DNA of 64,000 nt, taken from the NCBI RefSeq assembly GCF_049340185.1, contig NZ_JBMPPC010000004.1, positions 372,001-436,000 on the forward strand. Reading direction: 5' to 3'. Under the pieces are notes generated by a model. That model ran no database searches. It worked only from the letters and a program-made list of their open reading frames with translations, and was not told where the DNA came from. Of the stretch, positions 26,093 through 35,213 are shown in pieces; within the stretch, counting starts at the first letter, position 1; every line of letters starts with the position of its first letter. The DNA comes from Undibacterium sp049340185. Lineage in GTDB: Bacteria > Pseudomonadota > Gammaproteobacteria > Burkholderiales > Burkholderiaceae_D. Made by a program: the position numbers and the translations under genes.

Positions 26093-27018
26093 AAATTTCC
26101 GAGGGCAATAACGCCGGTGGCGATACACAAGGCACCGATAATACGTTGCACACGATCTCCTTCACCGAGCAAATGTCCGCCGATCAGAGCGGCGAATAAC
26201 ATGGATACCTCACGCGCCGGTGCTACGTGACTGAGGGGCGCATTCTGCATCGCATATAGCACAAGCATGTACGACACCGGACTGATCGTACCGACGATCA
26301 AGGCATATTTCCATTCACGCTGCCATGATGCCCGGGTCGCCTGATGATCGCGTAACAATGCCGGGGTAAGCAAAGCGATGCGGATGAAATTACCGACATA
26401 ATCGATCAAAATCGGCGATATCAGGATCACCTTGACGGCATATCCGTCGAGTACGGTATAAGCTGCAATGAATAAGCCCGTCAGCAGACCGTAGACAATG
26501 CCTTTTCGCACTCGGGCATGCTGGGCGTGATCGCTGACTGAGCGAAACAGTTTAGGTCCCCCCGCGATCAGAAATACGCCGCCAACCACGGCAATGATTC
26601 CAAGACCACCGGCCAGGGATACTTTTTCTCCCAGGAGCAGAATCGCGGCTGTCGACGACAGCAAGGGACCGAATCCGCGTGCCAGCGGATAAACCACGGT
26701 CAGCTCCGCTTTGCGATAACCGCGTAGCAGCGTGATGAAATACAGCACATGAAGGATACCGCTGGCAGTCACAAAACCCCATTCAAGCCAACCCCAGGTG
26801 GGTACGACATTCCAGCCCGCGTAGATGCCAACAGGTGCCCACACCAGCATCATGATGAGACTGGTGAATCCGGCAAAGCGCACATCACCGCCCGCTTTTT
26901 TGGCGGCGATATTCCAAAGTGCATGTATGAGTCCAGCGAGAATGACGAGAAAAAATGCGGTATGGGACACGTAGATAGAGGAGTGATAAACAGGTGAATC
27001 GGCATCACAGTGTAACAA
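26089..27018 (-). CDS. EamA/DMT-family transporter
   Basis: The product (309 residues from the TTG at 27018) has ten hydrophobic segments in two homologous halves, the pattern of EamA drug/metabolite transporters. Family features are AGLIHALWNIAAKK near the start, VVYPLARGFGPLLS in the first half and YALIVGTISPVSYMLVLYAM with LSHVAPAREVSMLFAALIGG in the second. The true start is uncertain; GTG 26970 (VSHTAFFLVILAG) puts the N-terminus directly at the first membrane helix. The substrate cannot be told from sequence. Confidence 0.82.
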   Translation of the reverse strand: MLHCDADSPVYHSSIYVSHTAFFLVILAGLIHALWNIAAKKAGGDVRFAGFTSLIMMLVWAPVGIYAGWNVVPTWGWLEWGFVTASGILHVLYFITLLRGYRKAELTVVYPLARGFGPLLSSTAAILLLGEKVSLAGGLGIIAVVGGVFLIAGGPKLFRSVSDHAQHARVRKGIVYGLLTGLFIAAYTVLDGYAVKVILISPILIDYVGNFIRIALLTPALLRDHQATRASWQREWKYALIVGTISPVSYMLVLYAMQNAPLSHVAPAREVSMLFAALIGGHLLGEGDRVQRIIGALCIATGVIALGNF

Positions 27019-27484
27019 ACGACATCAGGAAATGAACTGCACAGAACGATAAAAAATCAGGGAGTACAGTGCAGGATGCTACGGTGCAGAAATGCTCTTG
27101 GCATCTGCATTCTCTTGCATCGTCCTCTATATCGCGAATCAAACCTGCTGTTTTTTATAGCACGGCTTTTTTCGTCAATTTATGTGAAGTTAACGTCAAT
27201 TTGCATGATGTACTCGTATTTTCAAATGATTTTGCCTGCTATGTTTGGACAAAACTTCGCTATATACTCATTTCACGTTGTTTGATTTATAAGGGCACGT
27301 CTGCAACTCTGTCCCGGCATGCAGCACCAGAAGCAAGATCCTGCAATACCTCAGTATTGCATTCCTTTGCAACGAAGTGATGCACTCAGATACAGGCTTG
27401 AAGATGTTCTCGTAAGGTCCGGCGGGACTACCACATGAGGCGCCGTCCGGCGTCCGTTATTAAAATCTCAGGGAGAGTAATAGC
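27019..27484. other. Intergenic region before the M36-like protease
   Basis: About 470 bases with no recognised gene. Short dyads around 27418-27460 (gtcc/ggac and ggcgcc-rich) precede a strong ribosome-binding site agggagag for the protease gene. Confidence 0.35.
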
Positions 27485-29623
27485 ATGCGGCATCATTCAC
27501 GTTCTACTTTAGCGTCACTCATTTTCCTCGCCTATTCTGGCGTCGCAGTTGCTGGCAGCAGCGCAGTCACTGACAATCTCACCGTCTTCTCAGGTACCAA
27601 AGCCAGCTCGGCACAGGATGTATTACGGCAGGTCGCAACGCAATATGGTTTGCCAGCGACACTCGACAATCTGGTGCTGACCAAGGTACAGGATTCTCTG
27701 GTTGGCAAGCATTATTACTATCAACAAATGCTGCGTGGCCTGCCGGTTGATCGCGCCGAAATTATTGTGTCCATCGGTCGTAATGGCGAACTGCTGAAAA
27801 TTTTCAATGAGACTAAACACATCACCGATAAGATGGATGCCAATGCCGTCAATCAGATGTATGTGCAGGCCAGACTGACACCCGATCAGGCGATGGATAA
27901 AGCCTGGACGAATATGAAAGTCCAGCATCCGCTGGTCGCCACACCAAGCAGTAATTTGGTCTGGGTTCTGACAAAAGACGGTGTACAGCTCGCCCATAAA
28001 GTAGAAATCGCCGCGCAGATGCCCACCGGTGGTTTTATCCAGTATATCCATGCGCAAAACGGTGTGCTGCTGGACTCACGCTCCACCTCCTTACCGCGTA
28101 TCGGTAAAAACGGAGATCGCTCAATCGCCGCACGTGCAGAGCTGGCAGGGCCAACGCTGGATCGTCAATCAGCGATGCAAGCGATGAACACAAAAGGTGG
28201 CGCAACACTGACCGCGGCCTCCGCAACGACTGCAACACTGGCAACCGCCGCCTCTGGCATCAACGGTAGCGGTCTGGTATTCGATCCTGATCCACGCACG
28301 GTTTTGAATACAGATTCGCTGACGGATACGTCACCGGCATCGGCATTTGATGCCGCCTATTCGACCAAGACTTTGCGTGATCTGACCGTGACTGGCGGTG
28401 TGTATAAATTATCCGGCCCTTACGTCAACATCACCAATATCGAAGCGCCAAACACCGCACCAAGCACGACCACCAATGGCGTATGGACAGCTAAGCGGGG
28501 TAATAACGCATTTGATGACACGAATGTGTATTTCCATCTCGATCAAAATCAACGTTATATCCAGTCACTCGGTTTTACCGGTACCAAATCGATCATCAAT
28601 CGTCCTCTGAATGTCGATACCGACGGTGTGAATGGTGACGATAATTCTCACTACAGCGGTGGTTCCAGCGACTATCTGGCATTTGGTCATGGCTGCGTGA
28701 ATGACACCGAAGATGCCGACGTTATTTTGCATGAATATGGTCATGGCATTCAGGCCAATATCAATTCCAGCTGGAGTGGCGGCGATACCGGCGGGATGGG
28801 CGAAGGCTTTGGTGATTACTGGGCAGCCTCGTATTCTTATAGCACACCGAATGGCAAAATCTATCATCCTGAATGGGCGTTTAGCTGGGATGGCCATGGC
28901 GCTTGCTGGGCTGGCCGCATGCTCAATCGTACCGATGCCAAGTACAACAGCGCAAAAAGCTATGACGCCCACGTCTCGGTCACCGAAGGCGGCGTGACTT
29001 TCCAGTCAGATGAATTGTGGTCCACACCTTTATTCCAGGCGATGGTGTCACTGATCGCTGCTGGTAAGCCACGTGCGAATATCGACCAGATTATTCTGGA
29101 GGCACATTTTGGTTTGGGGTCGAATATCAAGATGCCAGCGATGGCAACAGCAATTGTGAATGCGGCACATAATCTGTTCCCGACTGATGCAACATACGAG
29201 AACACCTTTAAGGCAAAATTCCAGGCACAAAATATTTTATCAACCACCACCACAGGTCCTACCATCAACGAAACAGAAAGCAATAACACGACCGCTACAG
29301 CAAACGTGATCAGTACAGCGAACACCACCGTTAATGGCACGATGAGCGCAAGTACCGATGTGGATTACTATCAGGTCAGTCTGCCTGCGGGGAAAACACT
29401 GACAGTAAAACTGACGCCAAACGCGACGTCTGACTATGATCTCGAGCTATACAGTAGTACGGGGACTAAGCTGACATCAAGTACCGCAGGAACTGGTGCT
29501 GTCGATACCGTCACCAACAGCAATACTGGCACCACCGCCAAAGTGCTCTATGCGAAAGTGATTTACTACGCGGGCGGTACCGGAGCAACTAGCGGCAAAT
29601 ACACCTTAGTCGCTGGCTGGTAG
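27485..29623 (+). CDS. Secreted M36 (fungalysin)-type zinc metalloprotease with PPC domain
   Basis: The 712-residue product starts with a signal peptide (LASLIFLAYSGVAVAG). It continues with a propeptide of FTP/PepSY type (about 50-200), where VGKHYYYQQMLRGLPVDRAEI is typical, followed by an Ala/Thr-rich linker. The catalytic domain contains HEYGH (H416, E417, H420), with a likely third zinc ligand E440 in MGEGFGDYWA. The last 100 residues (NETESNNTTATAN...YDLELYSS...GKYTLVAGW) form a bacterial pre-peptidase C-terminal (PPC) domain, usually removed on secretion. The protein is expected to be an extracellular protease. It is a single gene with a strong ribosome-binding site, followed by a terminator. 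Confidence 0.87.
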   Translation: MRHHSRSTLASLIFLAYSGVAVAGSSAVTDNLTVFSGTKASSAQDVLRQVATQYGLPATLDNLVLTKVQDSLVGKHYYYQQMLRGLPVDRAEIIVSIGRNGELLKIFNETKHITDKMDANAVNQMYVQARLTPDQAMDKAWTNMKVQHPLVATPSSNLVWVLTKDGVQLAHKVEIAAQMPTGGFIQYIHAQNGVLLDSRSTSLPRIGKNGDRSIAARAELAGPTLDRQSAMQAMNTKGGATLTAASATTATLATAASGINGSGLVFDPDPRTVLNTDSLTDTSPASAFDAAYSTKTLRDLTVTGGVYKLSGPYVNITNIEAPNTAPSTTTNGVWTAKRGNNAFDDTNVYFHLDQNQRYIQSLGFTGTKSIINRPLNVDTDGVNGDDNSHYSGGSSDYLAFGHGCVNDTEDADVILHEYGHGIQANINSSWSGGDTGGMGEGFGDYWAASYSYSTPNGKIYHPEWAFSWDGHGACWAGRMLNRTDAKYNSAKSYDAHVSVTEGGVTFQSDELWSTPLFQAMVSLIAAGKPRANIDQIILEAHFGLGSNIKMPAMATAIVNAAHNLFPTDATYENTFKAKFQAQNILSTTTTGPTINETESNNTTATANVISTANTTVNGTMSASTDVDYYQVSLPAGKTLTVKLTPNATSDYDLELYSSTGTKLTSSTAGTGAVDTVTNSNTGTTAKVLYAKVIYYAGGTGATSGKYTLVAGW

Positions 29624-29740
29624 TCGTTCGTAAGGGTTTCTAAGGGTCCGTATTGACAGACAATGCCTGCTGAACTTGCCGAGCCGGGACAATGACTGAA
29701 CAGGCAGGAGATACTTAAGAAGATCTTTGCAGGCTAATAA

Positions 29741-29776
29741 AAAAACGCCGCATATCGTTGGATATGCGGCGTTTTT
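29741..29776. terminator. Bidirectional terminator
   Basis: The arms aaaaacgccgcatatc and gatatgcggcgttttt pair perfectly over 16 bp around a gttg loop. It separates the convergent protease (plus) and Ala/Lys-rich protein (minus) genes. Confidence 0.93.
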
Positions 29777-29796
29777 ATTACTTAGGGCAAGATGAA

Positions 29797-30180
29797 TTAT
29801 TTCACTGATGCGGCTTTTACTGCATCTGCTTTTGGCTCCGCTTTAGCTGCTTTCGTTGCCTTAGCATGTTTCACATGTTTCGCTTTTTTCTCAGTAACAG
29901 GTGTCGCTGTCGTAGCAGGTTTTGTTTCTGTTTTCGTTTCAACTTTAGCCTCTGGCTTAGCATCCGCAATCGGAGCAATCGCTGTTGGCATCGATGTTTT
30001 TGTACCAGCGACTGTGGTCGTCGCTGATGCTTTTACTGCACTGGCTGCCGGTGCCGCCTGCGCTACTAAGTTTGTAGCAGCTGGCGCAACTGTTTTAGCC
30101 GGTGTAGCTGGAGTTTGTGCGAACGCTGTACCCATGGCGAAGGTAGCAGCAACGAGGGAGGCGGCGATCAGCTTGTTCAT
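29797..30180 (-). CDS. Secreted Ala/Lys/Thr-rich low-complexity protein
   Basis: The 127-residue product opens with a clear signal peptide (MNKLIAASLVAATFAMGTAFAQ). The mature part is almost entirely Ala, Thr, Lys, Pro and Val, with KAKHVKHAKATKAAKAEPK near the end, so it is strongly basic and probably disordered. I do not recognise a family. Such proteins occur widely in Burkholderiales as periplasmic proteins of unknown role. It sits behind a strong terminator. Confidence 0.7.
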   Translation of the reverse strand: MNKLIAASLVAATFAMGTAFAQTPATPAKTVAPAATNLVAQAAPAASAVKASATTTVAGTKTSMPTAIAPIADAKPEAKVETKTETKPATTATPVTEKKAKHVKHAKATKAAKAEPKADAVKAASVK

Positions 30181-30408
30181 GATTAATCCTGTTCTATATT
30201 TAGTTTGTGTTACGTAGTTAATCTACGTATGCCAAGAACGCGCTCCGATGACGATGTGTTGACAAAGAATGTGTTGCGAATTGTTACGTCGCATTTGTAT
30301 TAGATATTTCGCTGCATCTACGTGACATACCAAACTGCGAGTATCAACCTACAATATCAATATAAAACTACATTCCAAATTCTCATTAACAAACATAGTT
30401 ATACGATC

Positions 30409-30894
30409 ATGAACTCTGAAAAAAAACTGGCGATACTTTTTGTCTGCATGGGAAACATCTGCCGTTCGCCAACGGCCGAGGGTGTATTTCGCGCGCGCTC
30501 CGACGCAGCAGGTTTAGGTCATCAATTACAGCTCGATTCCGCCGGCACGCATGCGTATCATATTGGTGAACAACCAGATCTGCGATCTCAGCAATTCGCG
30601 ATGAAACGCGGGATCGACTTATCCAGTCAACGAGCGCGTAAAGTCGTTGCAGATGACTTCGACAAATTCGATTTAATCATCGCGATGGATAAACATAATC
30701 TCGCCGTGCTAGAAAAAATCTGCCCCGCGGCATATCAACACAAACTCAGTTTGATGATGAGCTATGCCACTCACAATGATGCAGACGAAGTACCTGATCC
30801 CTACTACGGCGGCGCTCGCGGTTTTGATCAGGTACTGGATTACATCGAAGATGCGTCTGATGGTTTGATTGAGGTGCTAAAAAAACCAAATTAA
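30409..30894 (+). CDS. Low-molecular-weight protein-tyrosine phosphatase
   Basis: The 161-residue product is an LMW-PTP. The P-loop C-x5-R-S is CMGNICRS (C13-S20), and the catalytic acid lies in the VPDPYYGG loop near residue 129. These enzymes dephosphorylate phosphotyrosine, often regulating exopolysaccharide export kinases, or act on small phosphoesters. I start it at ATG 30409 because the P-loop then sits at the canonical distance from the N-terminus; the frame is open about 87 bases further upstream. No tyrosine kinase or polysaccharide operon is adjacent, so it appears as a single gene. Confidence 0.9.
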   Translation: MNSEKKLAILFVCMGNICRSPTAEGVFRARSDAAGLGHQLQLDSAGTHAYHIGEQPDLRSQQFAMKRGIDLSSQRARKVVADDFDKFDLIIAMDKHNLAVLEKICPAAYQHKLSLMMSYATHNDADEVPDPYYGGARGFDQVLDYIEDASDGLIEVLKKPN

Positions 30895-31144
30895 TCATCT
30901 GACAGAAATCAGCCCGGCCACCTTTACAAAATCTACGAAGGACGCGTGTACAAGCCGAACCATCTATTTTTTATTTTGAACGTGAAGACAAAGATTCATA
31001 CTGAAAGCCAAATCTCTGTCGAAATTCTTTACAGCATCTATAAATTTCAGTCATGAAAAATAGATAAGGTATTGTTTTTTATCGATATTTTTTTAAGGCA
31101 TCTTTATTGCTTTAGATAAATACAAAATTTCTTTAAAGGATATC

Positions 31145-31795
31145 ATGATGAAAAAAATCGTCTCTCAACTAGTTGGTATTTTATTACTTGCGGGAACAGT
31201 AATATCAGCATCAGCCACCACTATTCATTCGCTTGGAGATCAAGATCCAACAGCATTTGGATTTCATACTAATAATATTTTTTTTGGAAACGCCAGAGGC
31301 TGGCGCTTCACAGCAGGTGCGGCTGATATTGAGGTTACACAACTGGGTATAGCCCCTGTAACTGACGGTAGCTATACTCTGACATTGTGGGATTTTGCAA
31401 CACATACCGAACTTGCCCAAACAACCTTAGGGTCAGTTTTCGGTGCAGATTGGAATTGGGCAAATCTTGAATCTCCTGTACAACTCCTGGCTGGTCATGA
31501 TTACCTTGTTATGGGGATTTCAAACACCCCTGGTGCTGCTTATTACTTCAGTAATGCCTTACCATCCTCCTGGTATCCTACCGGCGCTATTCAATATGAT
31601 GACATGCGTTACTGCAATAACTGTACAGCAGACACCTTCCCTACATCGGCTCTTAATCACTACCAATATGGCTTAGTCGATATTGGGTATGAAGTTGGAG
31701 GGGCTGCTAGTAATGTCCCTGAACCAAGTTCGATTGCAATGCTTGGGTTAGGTTTAGCGGCACTGACCTTGATTCGTCGAAAAAAATCTATGTAA
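31145..31795 (+). CDS. PEP-CTERM sorting-domain protein
   Basis: The 216-residue product has a signal peptide (KKIVSQLVGILLLAGTVISASA) and a C-terminal PEP-CTERM tail: VPEPSSIAMLGLGLAAL, then RRKKSM. The mature domain is aromatic- and Gly-rich (TLWDFATHTELAQT, GHDYLVMGISN) and suggests a small beta-sandwich. It is predicted to be sorted to the surface by an exosortase encoded elsewhere. Start at 31145 or the next codon 31148; aaagga lies upstream at ribosome-binding distance. A terminator follows. Confidence 0.85.
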   Translation: MMKKIVSQLVGILLLAGTVISASATTIHSLGDQDPTAFGFHTNNIFFGNARGWRFTAGAADIEVTQLGIAPVTDGSYTLTLWDFATHTELAQTTLGSVFGADWNWANLESPVQLLAGHDYLVMGISNTPGAAYYFSNALPSSWYPTGAIQYDDMRYCNNCTADTFPTSALNHYQYGLVDIGYEVGGAASNVPEPSSIAMLGLGLAALTLIRRKKSM

Positions 31796-32903
31796 AGTAA
31801 TTTAAAAAAACCGGATTTTTTCCGGTTTTTTTTCGCCATTTCTCTCTATATTTGATATGTATCGCTAATAAATAGCATAGCTAAGTAAAACTCATTATGC
31901 ACCTTGGCATCGAATTGCCATTAGATTGTCATATTTCGCTCTCAAGATAAAAGTGCATAAGATGCTCAATACCGTTTCAAACAAAATGATCATGCTGGGC
32001 AGTCAAGCTATCATTCGCTACTCGTTACATCGTCGAGCTTTACAAAACATTCCCGACAACTTATTTGTATATTGGCAAACGACCTCTCATCAAGGATTTC
32101 CTGGCATCCCTGTTGATGCCATTTTTTTGTACGCGCGGCAGAAGGTTTGATGATGTTTTTGGTTCCGTTACAGCGACCAGGCTTTGCGTTGCCGTCAAAA
32201 GTAACGACTCGGTATGCCATGCCTAGGAAGCCCTGTCGCCAACAGGTCTGGTCCAATTTTGTCTAAAACATTTCGGACGAATCATCCCGCATGTAGAGGC
32301 CATGACCATGGCGGATACAGTGAGTCAGGCTATCGCGGCAACTCTGGTAGCAGCGAGACATAGAGAGCGCTCATTACCAATGAAGCACTACGATACCAGC
32401 ATTATTCACTCTGGACCGACGCTTAAAAATGCCGGGGGAATTTGGCTATCGGATTAATGCCGGTAAAATCGGTTTTTAGCAACTCAACGAACATGGAAAA
32501 ACCGAGGGCATAACAAACTACCCTGCGAGCTTTGATCCCGATAATATGTTCGCGGCAGGTTTGGCCAGTGAATCCAGCTACGCCGTACATGGCCGTGCTC
32601 AACGGACTAGGGAGGTTATACCTTTTTTAGTATCGAGTCAGATAGTTCATCCTGCGACGGCAGTGATGCAGGTGGCTACTCTGGTCGCAGTAGCTACGGT
32701 AGCAGCTGAAGAAAAAGTAGCTAATCAATTAAAAATCCAAACCGCTGTATTTATGCGGCTTCTGGCGCGATATTGGCTTGAGAGGCTTATCTTGCTTAGG
32801 CATTACAAAATGAAATCTCTTCTATCCTTTTCTTTACAGCACAGGGGCGCAGCTTAGAGTAGCATCGCCTGTTAATCGTCAATGATGAGAGCCTTGCCAG
32901 TAT
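31796..32903. other. Intergenic region with decayed coding sequence
   Basis: About 1.1 kb with no intact gene. On the plus strand around 32430-32620 one frame, broken by a stop near 32479, reads QLNEHGKTEGITNYPASFDP followed by DNMFAAGLASESSYAVHGRA, which looks like former protein. Around 32270-32360 and 32630-32710 short frames end in Gly/Ser-rich tails (GGYSESGYRGNSGSSET and DAGGYSGRSSYGSS) that resemble each other. I recognise no family, and the pieces do not join simply. This is probably one or two old gene remnants. Confidence 0.4.
31804..31833. terminator. Rho-independent terminator after the PEP-CTERM gene
   Basis: aaaaaaaccgga and tccggttttttt form a hairpin around a T-rich loop, ending in a T run just after the stop codon at 31795. 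Confidence 0.88.
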
Positions 32904-33152
32904 ATGGAAGAAGCACAATTACACTCGCTGTTAGAAGCACTTATGCCAACACCGGCTTATCTCGCCGGTGCGATCTTATTCGGCATTATTGGTTTTGCCG
33001 CCTACCGGTATGGGAAAAAGACTGAGCGCAGCAAAGCCAAATGGACGGGTATCGCTCTGATGTTTTATCCCTACCTGACCGGCAGCGATACCCGCTTACT
33101 CTATGCAGTTGGCGCCGCTTTATGCGCGGTGCTGTATTTCTATCGCGACTGA
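32904..33152 (+). CDS. Small membrane protein
   Basis: The 82-residue product has two predicted membrane segments (AYLAGAILFGIIGFAAYRYG and a second near LLYAVGAALCAVLYFY) separated by a basic loop GKKTERSKAKWTG. Similar small proteins are widespread and unnamed in proteobacteria. The start at ATG 32904 follows a weak ribosome-binding region. It runs convergent to the GNAT gene with a 35-base gap. Function unknown. Confidence 0.65.
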   Translation: MEEAQLHSLLEALMPTPAYLAGAILFGIIGFAAYRYGKKTERSKAKWTGIALMFYPYLTGSDTRLLYAVGAALCAVLYFYRD

Positions 33153-33187
33153 TCTGGTCTGCGGCTTTAGCTTGCCTTGCCTGCTGT

Positions 33188-33736
33188 TCAGGTCAGGATT
33201 TTTTCCATTTCTTCGAATTGCAGATTTTCAACCAGCATCATTTCTTTGCCGTTATCAGAGGGAAAAGGCTTGAAACGGCCAGTACGTGCATAGCCTCTGC
33301 GTTCATAGTAGGCAATCAACTCTTGCCGGACGCTGATCACGGTCATCCAGATTTTGTCTATACCCCAGCGTTGCTGTGCTCTAGCCTCAGCAATCTGCAT
33401 AAACTGCTTGCCAATGCCATTGCCTTGCAAAGTCGGCTGCACGACGAACATTCCCAGATAAGCGGCACCATCGGTTTTTTGTAAATGGACACAGCCGATC
33501 GTGATCCCATTCTGCACACACAGCAAGATAAAAGACGCCTCGGCCAGAATCAGCTCACGAACCTCGGCTGCATATATTCTGGCACCCTGTAACAGATCCG
33601 CTTCGGTCGTCCACCCCTGGCGACTGCTATCACCGCGATAAGCACTGTTGACCAGCACTGCGATCTGCTCGGCATCACTGATCACCGCATCACGGAACTG
33701 GATGTCATCCTGGGAAAACGGAATATCTAGACTCAT
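33188..33736 (-). CDS. GNAT-family N-acetyltransferase
   Basis: The 182-residue product fits the GNAT fold: an N-terminal strand FRDAVISDAEQIAVLVNSAY, the acetyl-CoA motif VQPTLQGNGIGKQFMQIAE (Q/R-x2-G-x-G/A type), and a C-terminal YYERRGYARTGRF typical of the motif B end. The substrate is unknown. The frame stays open for another 270 bases upstream, but I start it at ATG 33736 because MSLDIPFSQDDIQFR begins right before the first strand and the upstream part lacks family features. Confidence 0.85.
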   Translation of the reverse strand: MSLDIPFSQDDIQFRDAVISDAEQIAVLVNSAYRGDSSRQGWTTEADLLQGARIYAAEVRELILAEASFILLCVQNGITIGCVHLQKTDGAAYLGMFVVQPTLQGNGIGKQFMQIAEARAQQRWGIDKIWMTVISVRQELIAYYERRGYARTGRFKPFPSDNGKEMMLVENLQFEEMEKILT

Positions 33737-34020
33737 AGCTGCTCGATTATTTTTTGTAAAACCACAGGATAGTACAAGAGCGGGTATCTCACCAAGAGCT
33801 GATCCGATCCGGGATTTCATAGGAAGCATCGCGAGTCTGAGGTCGGAACGCATCTTTTCAAGAGCCTGGCTTTGCATTTCATGTCGCCAAAACCGCATTT
33901 CATCCCACAAAAACTGCAATTCGAAACTTATGCGGTTGAAGCTAGTCTGATACAGGCCGATACTGCGCCATCTGGTTAAGCTAACCCATTTCCCCTCATT
34001 CACCTGCACAGGGATTCATC

Positions 34021-35211
34021 ATGTTACGTAAAACACTACTCGTCCTCGCCATTGCGTCTGCCCTGGCCGCCTGCAGTAAAGAAAATAAAGATGCCGACAA
34101 AGCGAGTGCCAGCACCGCTGCAAGCGGAACTGCCAGCGCCAGCGCAACGGGAGACAAAAAATCTGCGACACCGATCGCCAAACTGACCATTGCACCAGAA
34201 GACGTCATGACCGTGCAAAGCAATGCGCTGGCATCAGGGCCGGTCATTACCGGATCAGTCCAGCCGGAGCGCAAAGCTGATCTGCGCGCGGAAGTTTCTG
34301 CCGTCGTATTACAGGTCCTGAAAGAAAACGGCGACGTAGTAAAACGAGGCGATATTCTGGTCAAGATCGATGAAACATCGATCCGCGACAATCTCAGCTC
34401 CGCTGAGGACAATGCCCGCAATGCCGCCTCCGCACTAGATCAGGCAGATCGCGCTCTGCAAAGGCTCAAGACCTTACGTGCGTCCGGCATGACTTCAATG
34501 CAGGCACTCGATGATGCCGAGGTTCGCCGTAACAGCGCACAGAGCGAGCTATCGGCGTCCAAAGCGCGCGCCGTTGTGGCACGTCAGCAATTGCAACGCA
34601 CAGTGGTACGCGCTCCATTTGACGGCGTCGTCAGCGAACGCAAGGTATCTGCCGGAGATACCGCCTCTATCGGCAAAGAGCTGGTGAAAGTGATTGATCC
34701 GACCAGTATGCGTTTTGCAGGCCGGGTTTCGACAGACAAAATTGCGATGGTCAAGGTCGGTCAGCCTGTCAGCTTCCGCATCAATGGCTACGCAGGACAA
34801 GAATTCCGCGGCAAGGTCACTCGCGTTGATCCCGCAGCGAATGACGTGACACGTCAGGTCGAGGTGCTGGTCAGTTTTGCTGACGCTAACCAGCCACGCG
34901 TCTCTGGCCTGTATGCCGAAGGAAATATCGAAGCCGCAACTGTCAGCGCTCTGATGGTACCAGAAGCCGCCTTAGTCAAGGCAGGTGACAAATCCTATGC
35001 ATGGAAGGTCAATGGCAAAACCCTGAGCCGTGTCGATCTGCAAATCGGCAAACGCGATCAGCGCACCGGCAATTATGAAATCCGTAGCGGTCTGACCGCT
35101 GGCGACATCATCATGCGCAGCCCTAGCTCCAGCTTTAAGGATGGACAGACCATAGAAATGGCTGCCGCTAAAGTCACACTCGCCGCCGCCACTTCAGCGC
35201 AAGGGAAATAA
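34021..35211 (+). CDS. RND efflux periplasmic adaptor (membrane fusion lipoprotein)
   Basis: The 396-residue product is a membrane fusion protein of an RND tripartite pump. It begins with a lipoprotein signal with lipobox LAAC (C18). A lipoyl-like half follows (QPERKADLRAEVSAVVLQVL then ENGDVVKRGDILVKID), then an alpha-helical hairpin (about 125-185), VRAPFDGVVSERKVSAGD and a beta-barrel region. It bridges the inner-membrane pump to an outer-membrane channel. The pump gene begins 2 bases after its stop, so the two are co-translated. No TolC-type channel gene is nearby. Confidence 0.92.
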   Translation: MLRKTLLVLAIASALAACSKENKDADKASASTAASGTASASATGDKKSATPIAKLTIAPEDVMTVQSNALASGPVITGSVQPERKADLRAEVSAVVLQVLKENGDVVKRGDILVKIDETSIRDNLSSAEDNARNAASALDQADRALQRLKTLRASGMTSMQALDDAEVRRNSAQSELSASKARAVVARQQLQRTVVRAPFDGVVSERKVSAGDTASIGKELVKVIDPTSMRFAGRVSTDKIAMVKVGQPVSFRINGYAGQEFRGKVTRVDPAANDVTRQVEVLVSFADANQPRVSGLYAEGNIEAATVSALMVPEAALVKAGDKSYAWKVNGKTLSRVDLQIGKRDQRTGNYEIRSGLTAGDIIMRSPSSSFKDGQTIEMAAAKVTLAAATSAQGK

Positions 35212-35213
35212 TC

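Noticed and set aside
32546..32857. 103-residue plus-strand open frame in the decayed region
   Set aside because: Likely part of a broken gene; the frame runs into unrelated Ala/Val-rich text and has no start signal.
33737..34009. N-terminal extension of the GNAT frame by 91 residues
   Set aside because: The extension lacks family features, and the ATG at 33736 begins just before the first conserved strand.
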